Assembly: GCA_021202155.1 (NCBI GenBank)
Contig: JAJQDP010000024.1
Span: forward strand, 1-64,000
DNA: 64,000 nucleotides
Reading direction: 5' to 3'
Origin: Oscillospiraceae bacterium
GTDB lineage: Bacteria > Bacillota > Clostridia > Oscillospirales > Ruminococcaceae
In this document: in pieces, positions 1 through 8,302 of the stretch
Position numbering within the stretch: position 1 is the first letter of the stretch
How the letters are laid out: each line of letters opens with the position of its first letter
Notes under the pieces: model-generated
The model's input: the letters and a program-made list of their open reading frames with translations, nothing else
Database searches by the model: none
Told to the model about the DNA's origin: nothing
Made by a program: the position numbers and the translations under genes

Positions 1-81
1 TTGCTTTGTTGTGTCGACTTTTCGTCGCAAGATTACAGTGTTATGTTTCAAACTTATCTCTCCATTTCAGTATAGATATTC

Positions 82-125
82 AAAAAAAGCACCCGACAAA
101 GCCAAACTTGCTTCGTGGATGCTTT
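82..125 (-). terminator. Rho-independent terminator after the XRE/TPR regulator
   Basis: Read on the minus strand, an AAAGCATCC...GGGTGCTTT stem continues into a second ACGAAGC/GCTTTGT helix (some G-U pairs) with a short AAGTTTG loop, and is followed by seven T residues. It sits about 60 nt past the regulator's stop codon and probably ends both the regulator transcript and read-through from the lipoprotein/ABC operon. The first 80 bases of the window beyond it hold no gene I can support. Confidence 0.85.
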
Positions 126-182
126 AATTGTAACATCGATTAAAAATCCGGTCAAGATACCGGGGTATGACTGTTAGTCACA

Positions 183-1091
183 TTAGAAATTCTCGTCTAA
201 AAATGCTTTATAGAGATTCGTATATGCCGGTATGACATTATAGACTCTGCTCGTAAGATAGGCGTCGGATGCCATCTGTTTTGCCTCTTCGTAGGAGTCG
301 CCGGTCTTCAGAAGGCAGACTGAAATATTGTACATACAGCTTGAAATCGCTTCGCTGATTTCGTTCAGTCTCTTTCCGTTCTCAAACCCTTCGCGAGCGA
401 TTTCAAGAGCCTCCTCATAATCTCCCCTACCGATAAGCATTTCAGCAAGGTTGTTGCAGGTAAGCGTCAGGCTTCGTGCCGCGCGGGTTCTGTCCATCAG
501 AACCTCTTCAAGATACCTTTTCAGGCAACGGTTTATGAGTATTGCAGTGTCACAATCCCCAAGGAAATAATAGCAATTAGCAATTACCGTCAGAACGTAG
601 AACTCGGAATCGGTGAAGTATGGTGGCAGGCTTGCAGGATTGTAGTCCTCGATGGTGTAGCGGATTATCTTTTCAAAGCTTTCAAGCTTTTGCCTGGTGC
701 TCATGCCCGCTGTTCTCTCAGTGAGAAGAGTCTCGCACCTGTCGAATTCCTGCTTGGTCGTTGCAGGAAAGGTGTCATAATCCTTCTCGATGGATGCAAG
801 AAGTTCAGCGGCTTTTTCCGTATTATTTGAAAGAACCTGATTGGTCGCCTGACGGATGGTCTGGATATAGCGATAGTTGGTTGTTGTTATCAGGTCGCCG
901 TCGAAAACGTTGTGCATACCGAGTCTTTCCAGAATCAGTGCCAAAGTTTCTGGGTAGAACTGCTTCAAGTCGTTTTCGACCTTATAGAGCATGGAAACTG
1001 TGCAAATGCCGTGGCAGATTTCTTCTCGCGTAGCACCAAGCTCCTCACGCCGGCTTTTGATTATTTCTCCCAAGGTTGTGCCTGTAGTCAT
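183..1091 (-). CDS. XRE-family regulator with TPR-like C-terminal domain (RRNPP type)
   Basis: This 302-residue protein has an N-terminal helix-turn-helix (about residues 5-60, beginning LGEIIKSRREELGATREEIC). A long helical region with TPR-like repeats follows (about 75-295; for example CNNLAEMLIGRGDYEEALEI). This architecture is that of Rgg/PlcR-like regulators, whose TPR domain binds a short signalling peptide in characterised members. Peptide sensing here is inference, and I found no convincing peptide gene beside it. It lies directly downstream of, and on the same strand as, the ten-gene lipoprotein/ABC operon, and has its own promoter in the short gap. No terminator separates them, so it may also be transcribed as the operon's last gene and control it. 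Confidence 0.85.
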   Translation of the reverse strand: MTTGTTLGEIIKSRREELGATREEICHGICTVSMLYKVENDLKQFYPETLALILERLGMHNVFDGDLITTTNYRYIQTIRQATNQVLSNNTEKAAELLASIEKDYDTFPATTKQEFDRCETLLTERTAGMSTRQKLESFEKIIRYTIEDYNPASLPPYFTDSEFYVLTVIANCYYFLGDCDTAILINRCLKRYLEEVLMDRTRAARSLTLTCNNLAEMLIGRGDYEEALEIAREGFENGKRLNEISEAISSCMYNISVCLLKTGDSYEEAKQMASDAYLTSRVYNVIPAYTNLYKAFLDENF

Positions 1092-1129
1092 ATGTAAAAT
1101 CCCTCTTCCGGATAAAATAGGCTATTCAC

Positions 1130-1158
1130 AGTATAGCACAATCGGAGGATTCTTGCAA
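1130..1158 (-). promoter_or_regulatory. Sigma-A-type promoter for the XRE/TPR regulator
   Basis: On the minus strand, a -35 TTGCAA (1153-1158) and a -10 TATACT (1130-1135) are separated by exactly 17 nt. They lie between the permease stop and the regulator start, so the regulator can be expressed independently of the upstream operon. Confidence 0.75.
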
Positions 1159-1169
1159 GGTGGGAGATT

Positions 1170-3248
1170 TTATGGCAGGATCTTAACAATAAAAGCATTC
1201 CGCGCAAACCACTGTATTTCCCTGTTTCCGCTTATCGGCACACAAAGATACTTCGCCGCATCTGCACCAGCGAGATAGATTACTATCGGCAGGCAGAAAA
1301 GTGCGAGGGTTACTACCATTGCCGTTGTCGGGCTCTGACACTTCGACGAAATCCAGAGGAGAAGAAGCGAAAACAGAATCAGCACCGCCGTTCTGTAAGT
1401 AAGAAGTATCACGAGATAGCCCAATATCGGGAGTTCTCCGAGGGCGAACATATCGCTTATGCAGTTCACGCCTGCTGTGATGCCATCTGTGCCGTATGCC
1501 GAAAGAATCTGTGCAAAATACGGGATATTCACGCCGAGGCTCACGGTGACGGCGAGGATTATCGCAATAATACAGTTATGCCGGTAGTAGGTCTTCCTGC
1601 CGGCTTTTGTTGTGTAGAGGACATAGCCAATCCGACAGCGGTTGTCATAGGCAACAATCGGCGAGAGCATCAAGCAGAGTGCGGCTATGGCAATCAGTCC
1701 GAGAATATAATCCTGCCGGAGGGTATCCAGTCCGAAAATAAGCCGATAGCCGGTCTGGTAGAACATATCCCCGGTGCCTTTTCCTATTGAAACCATATAC
1801 TCGTACTGACTTATTGCCTTCTTAAAGCCTCTTTCGGCATAATCGGAATCGAAATTACTGGGTTCGGTGGCTATAAACTCCTCGGTTTCCTCGTCGGTCA
1901 TTTCTGAAATCCGGGTGCAGTAGTAGAGATAATAATTGTCGTCGGGGTTATAGGTCTTAGAGTAGTTGAACGCCGTATAGAGCTGAATTGCGAGAACAGC
2001 CGCTATTATCACTGCGCCTTTGTGCATGATGAGAGCCTTGTAGGCTGTATAGCTGAAAAGGCTTTTGGGAACACGCTTTGAGAAAGCCGAGACGGAGCTT
2101 CTCTTAATCTCTGAAATGCTGATTGACGAGCAGAGGCGGCAAACTACAACTATTGCAACTACAAGTCCAATCGCAATGCAAAGCACAGTGCAGGCGAACA
2201 GGTTCACGGGATAACCGAAGAAGTTGATGTTTGTGTAGGTTTTGAAGAAGTTACTCGGCTGGGTGAGTGCGACCAAGTTTATATATTTCAGCGGAGAGAA
2301 AATCGAGTTGCCGGAGATGAGGGCATAGAGAGCCGTTTCGACTGCGGCAATAGCTATGGTCACAAGATACGCCATGATGTTTGAAAGCCTTATGAACAGA
2401 GCGGAGATTATCAGGGCGCAGAAGGTCAGGGCGAAAAGCTTGATTATGAAGCTGTAAATCAGCAAATTGCCGACGGTTATAGCGAGATTACAGCCTAAGT
2501 AGCCTTCGAGGGACTGCACCGCTCGGCTGAGGTCTCCCAGTCCACAACGATATGCACCTATAACCAGATTGTTCAGATACATGATTCCGAAAGTAGCAAG
2601 GCAGACTGTGAAGACTGCCGCCGACTTTGCGATGGCAAGCCTTGCCCTGCCGTATTTCAGAGGCTTTATGAGAGCGACGACTCCCGATTCCCGATCTTTA
2701 TAGAAGACGGCTGTCACACAGGCAAGGAGCGAGAACATCACAAGTATGTCGGTAGCCGCGTTGTCGGTCGCCAGAAGAACGCCGTCCGACGGAGCATAGG
2801 TCGGCGTTACATCTTGCACGGCTTCATATGCCGACGGAGTTTTTACTATATTCCGATAAGAAAAGCTGTCTGTATCGGCGAAGATTGAGACAGAGGTCAT
2901 CGTCTCGGCGGTAGTATTGATTTCGGCGAGGTAGTCCTGATAGCCGAGTATTTCTTCAAGCCTCGAAATCTCGCCACTCAGAATCGACATATCCTGCCAG
3001 TAATATTCGCAATAGACCGGCTCGCCCGTCTGCCGGACAGTCTCATAGAGTTCTTCGTCATATTCGAGAGCTTCCTTGGCGGTCATGCCGCTTACGTCTT
3101 CCAAGTAGGCTTTATACTCAGCATCCGAAAAGTTGCCAAAGCTCTTGGTTGAGGCGATATAGACATTCAGGAGAATTGCCGCCGCAGTCACCAGAAGAAA
3201 AGCCTTGTTGTGGAAGAGCTTATACAGCTCGTTTTGAAAAATTCTCAT
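1170..3248 (-). CDS. ABC-2-type transporter permease, tandem 6+6 helix form
   Basis: A membrane protein of about 692 residues that appears to be two ABC-2-like halves in tandem. Each half has one N-terminal helix, a large extracytoplasmic loop (about residues 35-165 and 415-520), then about five more helices, giving roughly 12 in all. This suits the membrane partner of the adjacent NatA-like ATPase, with one chain supplying both halves. The ORF track starts at a GTG (3251), but the next codon is an ATG at 3248 that overlaps the ATPase stop as TGATG, and I prefer it. It is the last structural gene of the operon. By family such permeases usually export or extract lipids, peptides or antibiotics, but the substrate is unknown here and nothing in the sequence names it. 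Confidence 0.8.
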   Translation of the reverse strand: MRIFQNELYKLFHNKAFLLVTAAAILLNVYIASTKSFGNFSDAEYKAYLEDVSGMTAKEALEYDEELYETVRQTGEPVYCEYYWQDMSILSGEISRLEEILGYQDYLAEINTTAETMTSVSIFADTDSFSYRNIVKTPSAYEAVQDVTPTYAPSDGVLLATDNAATDILVMFSLLACVTAVFYKDRESGVVALIKPLKYGRARLAIAKSAAVFTVCLATFGIMYLNNLVIGAYRCGLGDLSRAVQSLEGYLGCNLAITVGNLLIYSFIIKLFALTFCALIISALFIRLSNIMAYLVTIAIAAVETALYALISGNSIFSPLKYINLVALTQPSNFFKTYTNINFFGYPVNLFACTVLCIAIGLVVAIVVVCRLCSSISISEIKRSSVSAFSKRVPKSLFSYTAYKALIMHKGAVIIAAVLAIQLYTAFNYSKTYNPDDNYYLYYCTRISEMTDEETEEFIATEPSNFDSDYAERGFKKAISQYEYMVSIGKGTGDMFYQTGYRLIFGLDTLRQDYILGLIAIAALCLMLSPIVAYDNRCRIGYVLYTTKAGRKTYYRHNCIIAIILAVTVSLGVNIPYFAQILSAYGTDGITAGVNCISDMFALGELPILGYLVILLTYRTAVLILFSLLLLWISSKCQSPTTAMVVTLALFCLPIVIYLAGADAAKYLCVPISGNREIQWFARNAFIVKILP

Positions 3249-3976
3249 CACATATCACCGTACAACTGCATATACAGCCCTTCGAGAGTTTTCTCGCCGT
3301 CTGTGACCTGAGCCGTCAGCTCGTCTACCGTTCCGCTGTCGATAAGTTCGCCCGATTTTAAAAGCAAAATGCAGTCGGCTATGGTCTCGATGTCCGAAAC
3401 TATGTGTGTCGAAATGATGACTATCATGTCTTTCGAGAGCGAGGAGATAAGATTCCTCGTCAGAACCCTCTGCTTCGGGTCAAGACCGGCTGTCGGTTCG
3501 TCTAAAATCAGGAGATGCGGGCTTCCGAGAAGCGACTGGGCAATCAGTGCGCGCTGTTTCATTCCACCGGAAAAGCCGCCTATTTTCTTGTTTTCGACAT
3601 CCGAAAGCTCGACAAGCTCTAAAACCCTTGCAATTTCGCCGTCAATCTCTGACTTTTCAATACCCTTGAGTGCGGCTATGTAGCCCATAAAGCGTTTCAG
3701 GGTGAACGACGGATAAAGCTCCTGCTGTTGAGGCATGAAACCGATTTCGGAGCGGTATTCCGAGCCGAGATTACAAACATTTTCGCCATTCCAGAGGATT
3801 TCCGAGCCTTTGTCGGGCTCAAGATTCCGGGTCAGGATGTTCATGAGTGTTGACTTCCCCGCACCGTTCGGTCCTAAAAGCCCATAGATGCCGTCGGAGA
3901 AATCGAAAGAGAAGTCTTTCAGAGCGTGCTTGGTGCCGTAGTGCTTGTTGAGGGTTGAGATTTTAAGGGTGTTCAT
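3248..3976 (-). CDS. ABC transporter ATP-binding protein (NatA/CcmA-like)
   Basis: This 242-residue ATPase has every expected motif: Walker A GPNGAGKST (about 35-43), a Q-loop in GFMPQQQEL, the ABC signature FSGGMKQR (about 130), Walker B LLILDEPTAGLD and the switch His in STHIVSDIE. The ORF track start at 3994 is rejected. The ATG at 3976 overlaps the upstream TGA as ATGA and has GGAGGG about 8 nt before it; that SD is itself coded within the upstream protein's C-terminal EWRES tail. The protein is expected on the cytoplasmic face, powering the permease encoded immediately downstream. It resembles exporter-type ATPases rather than sugar-importer ATPases, which matters because five binding-protein homologues precede it. 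Confidence 0.92.
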   Translation of the reverse strand: MNTLKISTLNKHYGTKHALKDFSFDFSDGIYGLLGPNGAGKSTLMNILTRNLEPDKGSEILWNGENVCNLGSEYRSEIGFMPQQQELYPSFTLKRFMGYIAALKGIEKSEIDGEIARVLELVELSDVENKKIGGFSGGMKQRALIAQSLLGSPHLLILDEPTAGLDPKQRVLTRNLISSLSKDMIVIISTHIVSDIETIADCILLLKSGELIDSGTVDELTAQVTDGEKTLEGLYMQLYGDM

Positions 3977-5571
3977 TGCTGTGATTCCCTCCATTCTACA
4001 TATTGGCGATTGGCTTCGGCGATTATGTCATTTATGCCGGCTTCTTCGAGAAGATTTCGGAAGTCGGAGATATACTCGTCAAAAGTCGGATATTTTGATG
4101 TGTCTAAGATATTATTATCCAAAGCGCTTGCCATTTCGGTAATTACGGCGATGACATTACCGCATTCAGTGGCAACTGACGTATCATCGAACATAAAATC
4201 AAAATCTTCGCTGACAAATGCATTTTCGACAGCTTTTGCAAATATCTCCGTCCTGTCTGAAAGCTCGCATGTTGTCGGAGTACGGATAAGATCGTTTCCA
4301 AACATCGCAACAAATGCGCTCGTAACGCTTTGAGAATCAACCCTACCATCTTCACAAATTATACTTTCATAATCACCATAGCACATAATATTATTCATAG
4401 ATTCATCAGTAAAGATTAGCGTTATAAAGTCAAAAGCATACTCTATGTTCCCGCTTGACTTACAAATGCCGACTGCCTGAGAAGCTTTTGAAAGCTGGTA
4501 TTCTACACTGTAACTAGTATAGGAATTCATGTACGAAGTCGTGAATAAGCCGTTGCTATAGGTATAACCTATCGGAAATTTAATACCGTTTCCGCTTCCC
4601 ATAAGTCTCAGCGGACTTTCATACGCAAAAATCTCACTCTTATAGCTGTTATCCACATATGTCAAGAGTTCTTCCCGATTAAGAGTGTAGATAGTTTTCA
4701 GCCAAGTAATATAGTCTTCATTGTCCAGAATGCTCTTGGCAACTTTTTCAGTATCGTCCCAATAAACACCATCGGTCAGTGTCTGTTCACTGATATAATA
4801 TGACGGTGCGTACAAGGTTACAAATGAAACTAGAGTCTCGCAATCAGACTCGTTGGTTGCAACTGTTCTCAATATATCGATTTGCTCCAAAAGCGATTTT
4901 TCACAATCATACCCGTACTTATCTGCAAGTTCCGCATTGACTAAAATGCCTGCAGATAAACTTATTGCCTCGTAACAGTTGATTCCATATATGCTTCCAT
5001 CTATGGTAACACTTCTGAAGATATTATCTGGCAAAGATACCTTTAAATGATTTCCGACTTCTGTACCATCTATCAAATCATCAAGATTAATTAAAAGTCC
5101 CCTTTCAACGGCATCCCGATAGTCTGTTACGCAAAGAATATCAAGCTTTTCACCAGAAGTGATTATTTCCTCTACAGGACCGTTAAAGTCCGGATAGCTA
5201 ACAATATCACTATATTGAATTGTTTCTCTTTGGACAGTTCGGAAACATATAACATAATCCTTGTCCAAAGAATCAAGATATTCATTAGCTTTTTCTATTA
5301 TAGAACTGTAATCAGCTATCTGGCTTGAAATTGCTATTGTCAATACGGTCTTATCTGGATATTTTTCAGACACTGCCTCGTATGTATATGTTTTTTCCTC
5401 AGCTATTGCTGTAATTGTTTCTTCAGATGCAGTAGATAATGTTTCACTAACAGCGACTTCTTCAGTAGTGGTCACTGATGAGGTCTCGCTCTCCTGCAAG
5501 GTTTCGCTTCCGCAACCGCAGAGGGAAAATGCGAGGGATGCGGCTAAGATAAGGGATAGTAGTTTTTTCAT
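3973..5571 (-). CDS. Solute-binding-protein-like lipoprotein, beta type, copy 3
   Basis: This 532-residue predicted lipoprotein has a signal peptide ending in LCGCG (lipid-modified Cys near residue 19), then a Thr/Ser/Glu-rich linker to about residue 60. The body resembles an extracellular solute-binding protein fold, with PDKTVL, NEYLDSLDKDYVICF, TEVGNHLKVSLPDNIF, YGINC, LADKYGYD and FDFITLIFTDE. It shares most blocks with the products at 6656 and 8299. Unlike them it lacks the YYITSW module after the linker. It ends NRQYVEWRESQQ, whose codons carry the SD for the ATPase gene, and overlaps that gene by 4 nt. The ligand is unknown and the binding-protein assignment is by general pattern. Confidence 0.75.
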   Translation of the reverse strand: MKKLLSLILAASLAFSLCGCGSETLQESETSSVTTTEEVAVSETLSTASEETITAIAEEKTYTYEAVSEKYPDKTVLTIAISSQIADYSSIIEKANEYLDSLDKDYVICFRTVQRETIQYSDIVSYPDFNGPVEEIITSGEKLDILCVTDYRDAVERGLLINLDDLIDGTEVGNHLKVSLPDNIFRSVTIDGSIYGINCYEAISLSAGILVNAELADKYGYDCEKSLLEQIDILRTVATNESDCETLVSFVTLYAPSYYISEQTLTDGVYWDDTEKVAKSILDNEDYITWLKTIYTLNREELLTYVDNSYKSEIFAYESPLRLMGSGNGIKFPIGYTYSNGLFTTSYMNSYTSYSVEYQLSKASQAVGICKSSGNIEYAFDFITLIFTDESMNNIMCYGDYESIICEDGRVDSQSVTSAFVAMFGNDLIRTPTTCELSDRTEIFAKAVENAFVSEDFDFMFDDTSVATECGNVIAVITEMASALDNNILDTSKYPTFDEYISDFRNLLEEAGINDIIAEANRQYVEWRESQQ

Positions 5572-6659
5572 GATGTTGTCTCCTCTCCTATAAGCTCATC
5601 TTCGGCAATTTTCACATAGCAATAATCGCCGTCAAGGTACTTCAGAACAAAACCATCGTCGGTGTGGTAAACAACCGAATATGAGTAATTGTCATCAAGA
5701 TTAAGGCTATACTGCTTTCCGGTAGAAATCTCGATTGCAACTTTCGACCATGTGTCGAAGATGTAGCCGCCGCAGACTTCATAGGAGCCGGAACCGACTT
5801 CTATCTCTTCACTGTTCGGAGTGAGGACGATTTTGCCGGTGTCACCGTTCAGAATAAGATAGCCGTCCGACCATTCGGAGATATTTGCTATGTCGCTTTC
5901 CGAAAACTCGCCGGTCTCGATGTTATACATATAGCAGTCGTAGTTATACCAGTCGGTATTCTTATAATCGTCCTGCATGATGTCCTCTATCGTCGGCTCG
6001 TCGCCTTTGAGGTAATTATACTGAAGATAGATTTTGCCGTTATATTCGCCATAAACCCAGTCTTCACTGCCATCATATGAACCTATCTCCGCTATTTCGG
6101 TATATTCGCCGGAAGAAAGGGAGTAACTGCTGAAATATATCGTTTTCTGATTGGTGCTTGTGCCGTAGGCATCGTAAACGCTTTCTTCGGAGCAGAAATA
6201 GATTGTGTCGCCGGTGAGGACTATTCTTTCATAGACGTTTACAGTTCTGTCCGAGACGGTTTTAAGCTTCACGCGTGAAGTCCCGTCAGTCTCTGCGCTA
6301 TAGATTGAGAAGTAATTTTCATAGCCGTCATCGCCCATAGCCACACCGGTCACGAAATAATAGAGCTTGCCGTCATACAAAAATGGGTGGTTATACATTC
6401 CGAAAGATGGGCAGGTGTCCGAATCGGTATGGGTGCAGTTCGGATAGGGGCAGACGATGACCGACACCATGCTCTCAAAGTCCACAAAATGAAGCCTTGA
6501 CAAAGAATCAACAAACAGCTCCCCGCCCTCTCCGACATCTGTATACTGGCTGATGACCCTTGAAGTAGATTCGGTTTCATCTGTGCCACTGTCTCCGCAA
6601 GAAGTGAACAGGCACAGGCAAAGGGTGATTGCAAGAATTACTGATAATAGCTTTTTCAT
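5568..6659 (-). CDS. Cys/His-motif lipoprotein, copy 3 (DUF5050-like beta-propeller, tentative)
   Basis: About 363 residues with a lipoprotein signal (LFTSCG). The body is rich in Tyr, Gly and Asp, with repeated DGKLYYF/GKIYL-like strands that suggest a beta-propeller. A conserved CPYPNCTHTDSDTC block near residue 75 (C-x4-C-x-H-x-D...C) is shared with two paralogues in this operon. The start is moved from 6677 to 6659, where ATG overlaps the upstream stop as ATGA behind AAGGAG. The C-terminal ELIGEETTS is coded by GGAGAGGAG, which serves as the SD of the next gene. Function is unknown; a structural or sensing role at the cell surface is a guess. Confidence 0.72.
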   Translation of the reverse strand: MKKLLSVILAITLCLCLFTSCGDSGTDETESTSRVISQYTDVGEGGELFVDSLSRLHFVDFESMVSVIVCPYPNCTHTDSDTCPSFGMYNHPFLYDGKLYYFVTGVAMGDDGYENYFSIYSAETDGTSRVKLKTVSDRTVNVYERIVLTGDTIYFCSEESVYDAYGTSTNQKTIYFSSYSLSSGEYTEIAEIGSYDGSEDWVYGEYNGKIYLQYNYLKGDEPTIEDIMQDDYKNTDWYNYDCYMYNIETGEFSESDIANISEWSDGYLILNGDTGKIVLTPNSEEIEVGSGSYEVCGGYIFDTWSKVAIEISTGKQYSLNLDDNYSYSVVYHTDDGFVLKYLDGDYCYVKIAEDELIGEETTS

Positions 6660-8302
6660 GGGTTTGTCTCCTTCCATTCGGCATACTGTCTGTTTGCTTC
6701 AGCGATTATGTCTTCTATGCCGGCTTCTTCAAGCGTAGCGCGATATTCAGCCAGATATTCTTCAAAAGTAAGACTATCGTAATCAAACATATTCTTTCCG
6801 TAAACACACGTTACCGCACGGATGTCTATACATTGCTGATAAACTTCGGAGTCGTCAAAAACAAAGTCGAAATCTTCGCTCACATAGGCATTTTCGAGTG
6901 ATTCAAGATAGGTCTCGGCAATATATGAGGATTCATCATATGTCGGTATACACAGAAGCAGATTTGCAAATTGCTCATAGGCAGTCTGGTAGTGTGTATC
7001 CGGTTCGATTTTGCCGCTTTCAAGGATATAATCTTCATAGTCTGCATAACACATCCTATTGTTCAGTTCCTCATCGGTGAACATTGTGGCAATAAAGTCG
7101 AAAGCCATATCCTGATTTTCGCTGGTCTTACTCACACCCACCGCATTGCTGTCTCTTGTCAGCGAGACGCCGTCATCATAAACGACATAAACGGGAATAT
7201 ATACTCTGTTGCGATCCGAATCAGTGCCAAACGGGAGATCGAATATATCTCCATTGTCTGCGGGAAGATACACGGTGTTCTCAAAAGCGAAGAAAGAGTT
7301 GAAAAACGAATACTCTCTCACATATCCTTCAAGATTCAGGCTGTACATCATCTCAATGTAGCTGACAAATTCCTCATTATCCAGCCAGCTCTTTGCGGTC
7401 TTCTCTTCCTCATCCCAATAAATTCCCGTTGTTAGCACCTGAGAATTAACGTAATAAGATGTCTGGTAATTAGAGTAGGTCATGATAGGTGTTACACCTG
7501 ATTCTTCCGAAGCTATTTGCTTTAGTATATCCATCTGCTCAGTGAGCGATTTTTCAATGTCATAGCCGTACTTATCTGCAAGCTCAACATTCAGATACAG
7601 GCATTTTTGATAACTCAGTGAGCCGTTGCAGTTTATGCCGTATATCGTTCCGTTGTACCTGAGTGAAGTCCACAGATTTTCCGGCATCATTGAATAAAGA
7701 GTCTGACCGACTTCTGTCGATTCAAGATAATCATCTAATGGCAGAAGCAAATCATCTCGTATGCAGTAGTAATACTTATCTGTACTGATAATGTCAACTT
7801 GCTCACTGCTGTCAACCAAGGCTTTCAGATTGCTATAGTAATCAACTGAGCCGTAGTTGCTCGGATAGTAATCGCTGTAGATAACATTCAAGTCTATGGT
7901 TTCAAAGTACACAACATAGTCCTTGCCGAGACTATCCAAGTATTCGTTTACCGCATTTTGAATATTGACGCTATAAGAGTTTCCTATCATCGCCATGACA
8001 AGTATGGTCTTTTCAGGGTACTCCTCCTGAAGATCCTCTTTGGTCATACCGTAAGACTGTGGATAGAAGTATATGTCTGTATGATGGTTTCCGTCTTCGT
8101 CAGTATAAGTTTCCTGAACCTCGATCTCCCCGTCCTCATTTATCCACGAAGTGATATAGTATTCGTCTTCACTTTCGGGAACGGTTGTGACGGCTGTGGT
8201 TGTGACTTCACTCTCCTGTGTAAGTTCTTCTGATGTATTTCCACAGCTACAGAACGATAATGTAAGTGACGTAGCTAATAGTAGAGATAATAGCTTTTTC
8301 AT
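6656..8302 (-). CDS. Solute-binding-protein-like lipoprotein, beta type, copy 2
   Basis: About 548 residues: a lipoprotein signal ending SFCSCG, a Thr/Val-rich linker, then a YYITSWINEDG module (about residues 47-75) and the solute-binding-like body (PEKTILV, NEYLDSLGKDYVVYFE, YGINCNGS, LADKYGYD, FDFIATMFTDE). The start is corrected from 8320 to 8302: ATGA overlap with the preceding gene, SD AAGGAG. It is closest to the copy at 8299, sharing TEVGQTLY-MMPENLW and FDFVFDDSEVYQQC. The linker/module DNA near 8167-8201 nearly matches 15232-15266 in an alpha-type paralogue, pointing to exchange between copies. It ends EWKETNP. The ligand is unknown. Confidence 0.75.
   Translation of the reverse strand: MKKLLSLLLATSLTLSFCSCGNTSEELTQESEVTTTAVTTVPESEDEYYITSWINEDGEIEVQETYTDEDGNHHTDIYFYPQSYGMTKEDLQEEYPEKTILVMAMIGNSYSVNIQNAVNEYLDSLGKDYVVYFETIDLNVIYSDYYPSNYGSVDYYSNLKALVDSSEQVDIISTDKYYYCIRDDLLLPLDDYLESTEVGQTLYSMMPENLWTSLRYNGTIYGINCNGSLSYQKCLYLNVELADKYGYDIEKSLTEQMDILKQIASEESGVTPIMTYSNYQTSYYVNSQVLTTGIYWDEEEKTAKSWLDNEEFVSYIEMMYSLNLEGYVREYSFFNSFFAFENTVYLPADNGDIFDLPFGTDSDRNRVYIPVYVVYDDGVSLTRDSNAVGVSKTSENQDMAFDFIATMFTDEELNNRMCYADYEDYILESGKIEPDTHYQTAYEQFANLLLCIPTYDESSYIAETYLESLENAYVSEDFDFVFDDSEVYQQCIDIRAVTCVYGKNMFDYDSLTFEEYLAEYRATLEEAGIEDIIAEANRQYAEWKETNP

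Noticed and set aside
1-81. Possible gene or attachment site at the left edge
   Set aside because: No open frame of useful length, no repeat partner and no integrase nearby.
4010-4333. Plus-strand ORFs opposite the lipoprotein operon (also 6971-7435, 9253-9711 and 11408-11938)
   Set aside because: All mirror the codon pattern of the real minus-strand genes and lack ribosome binding sites.
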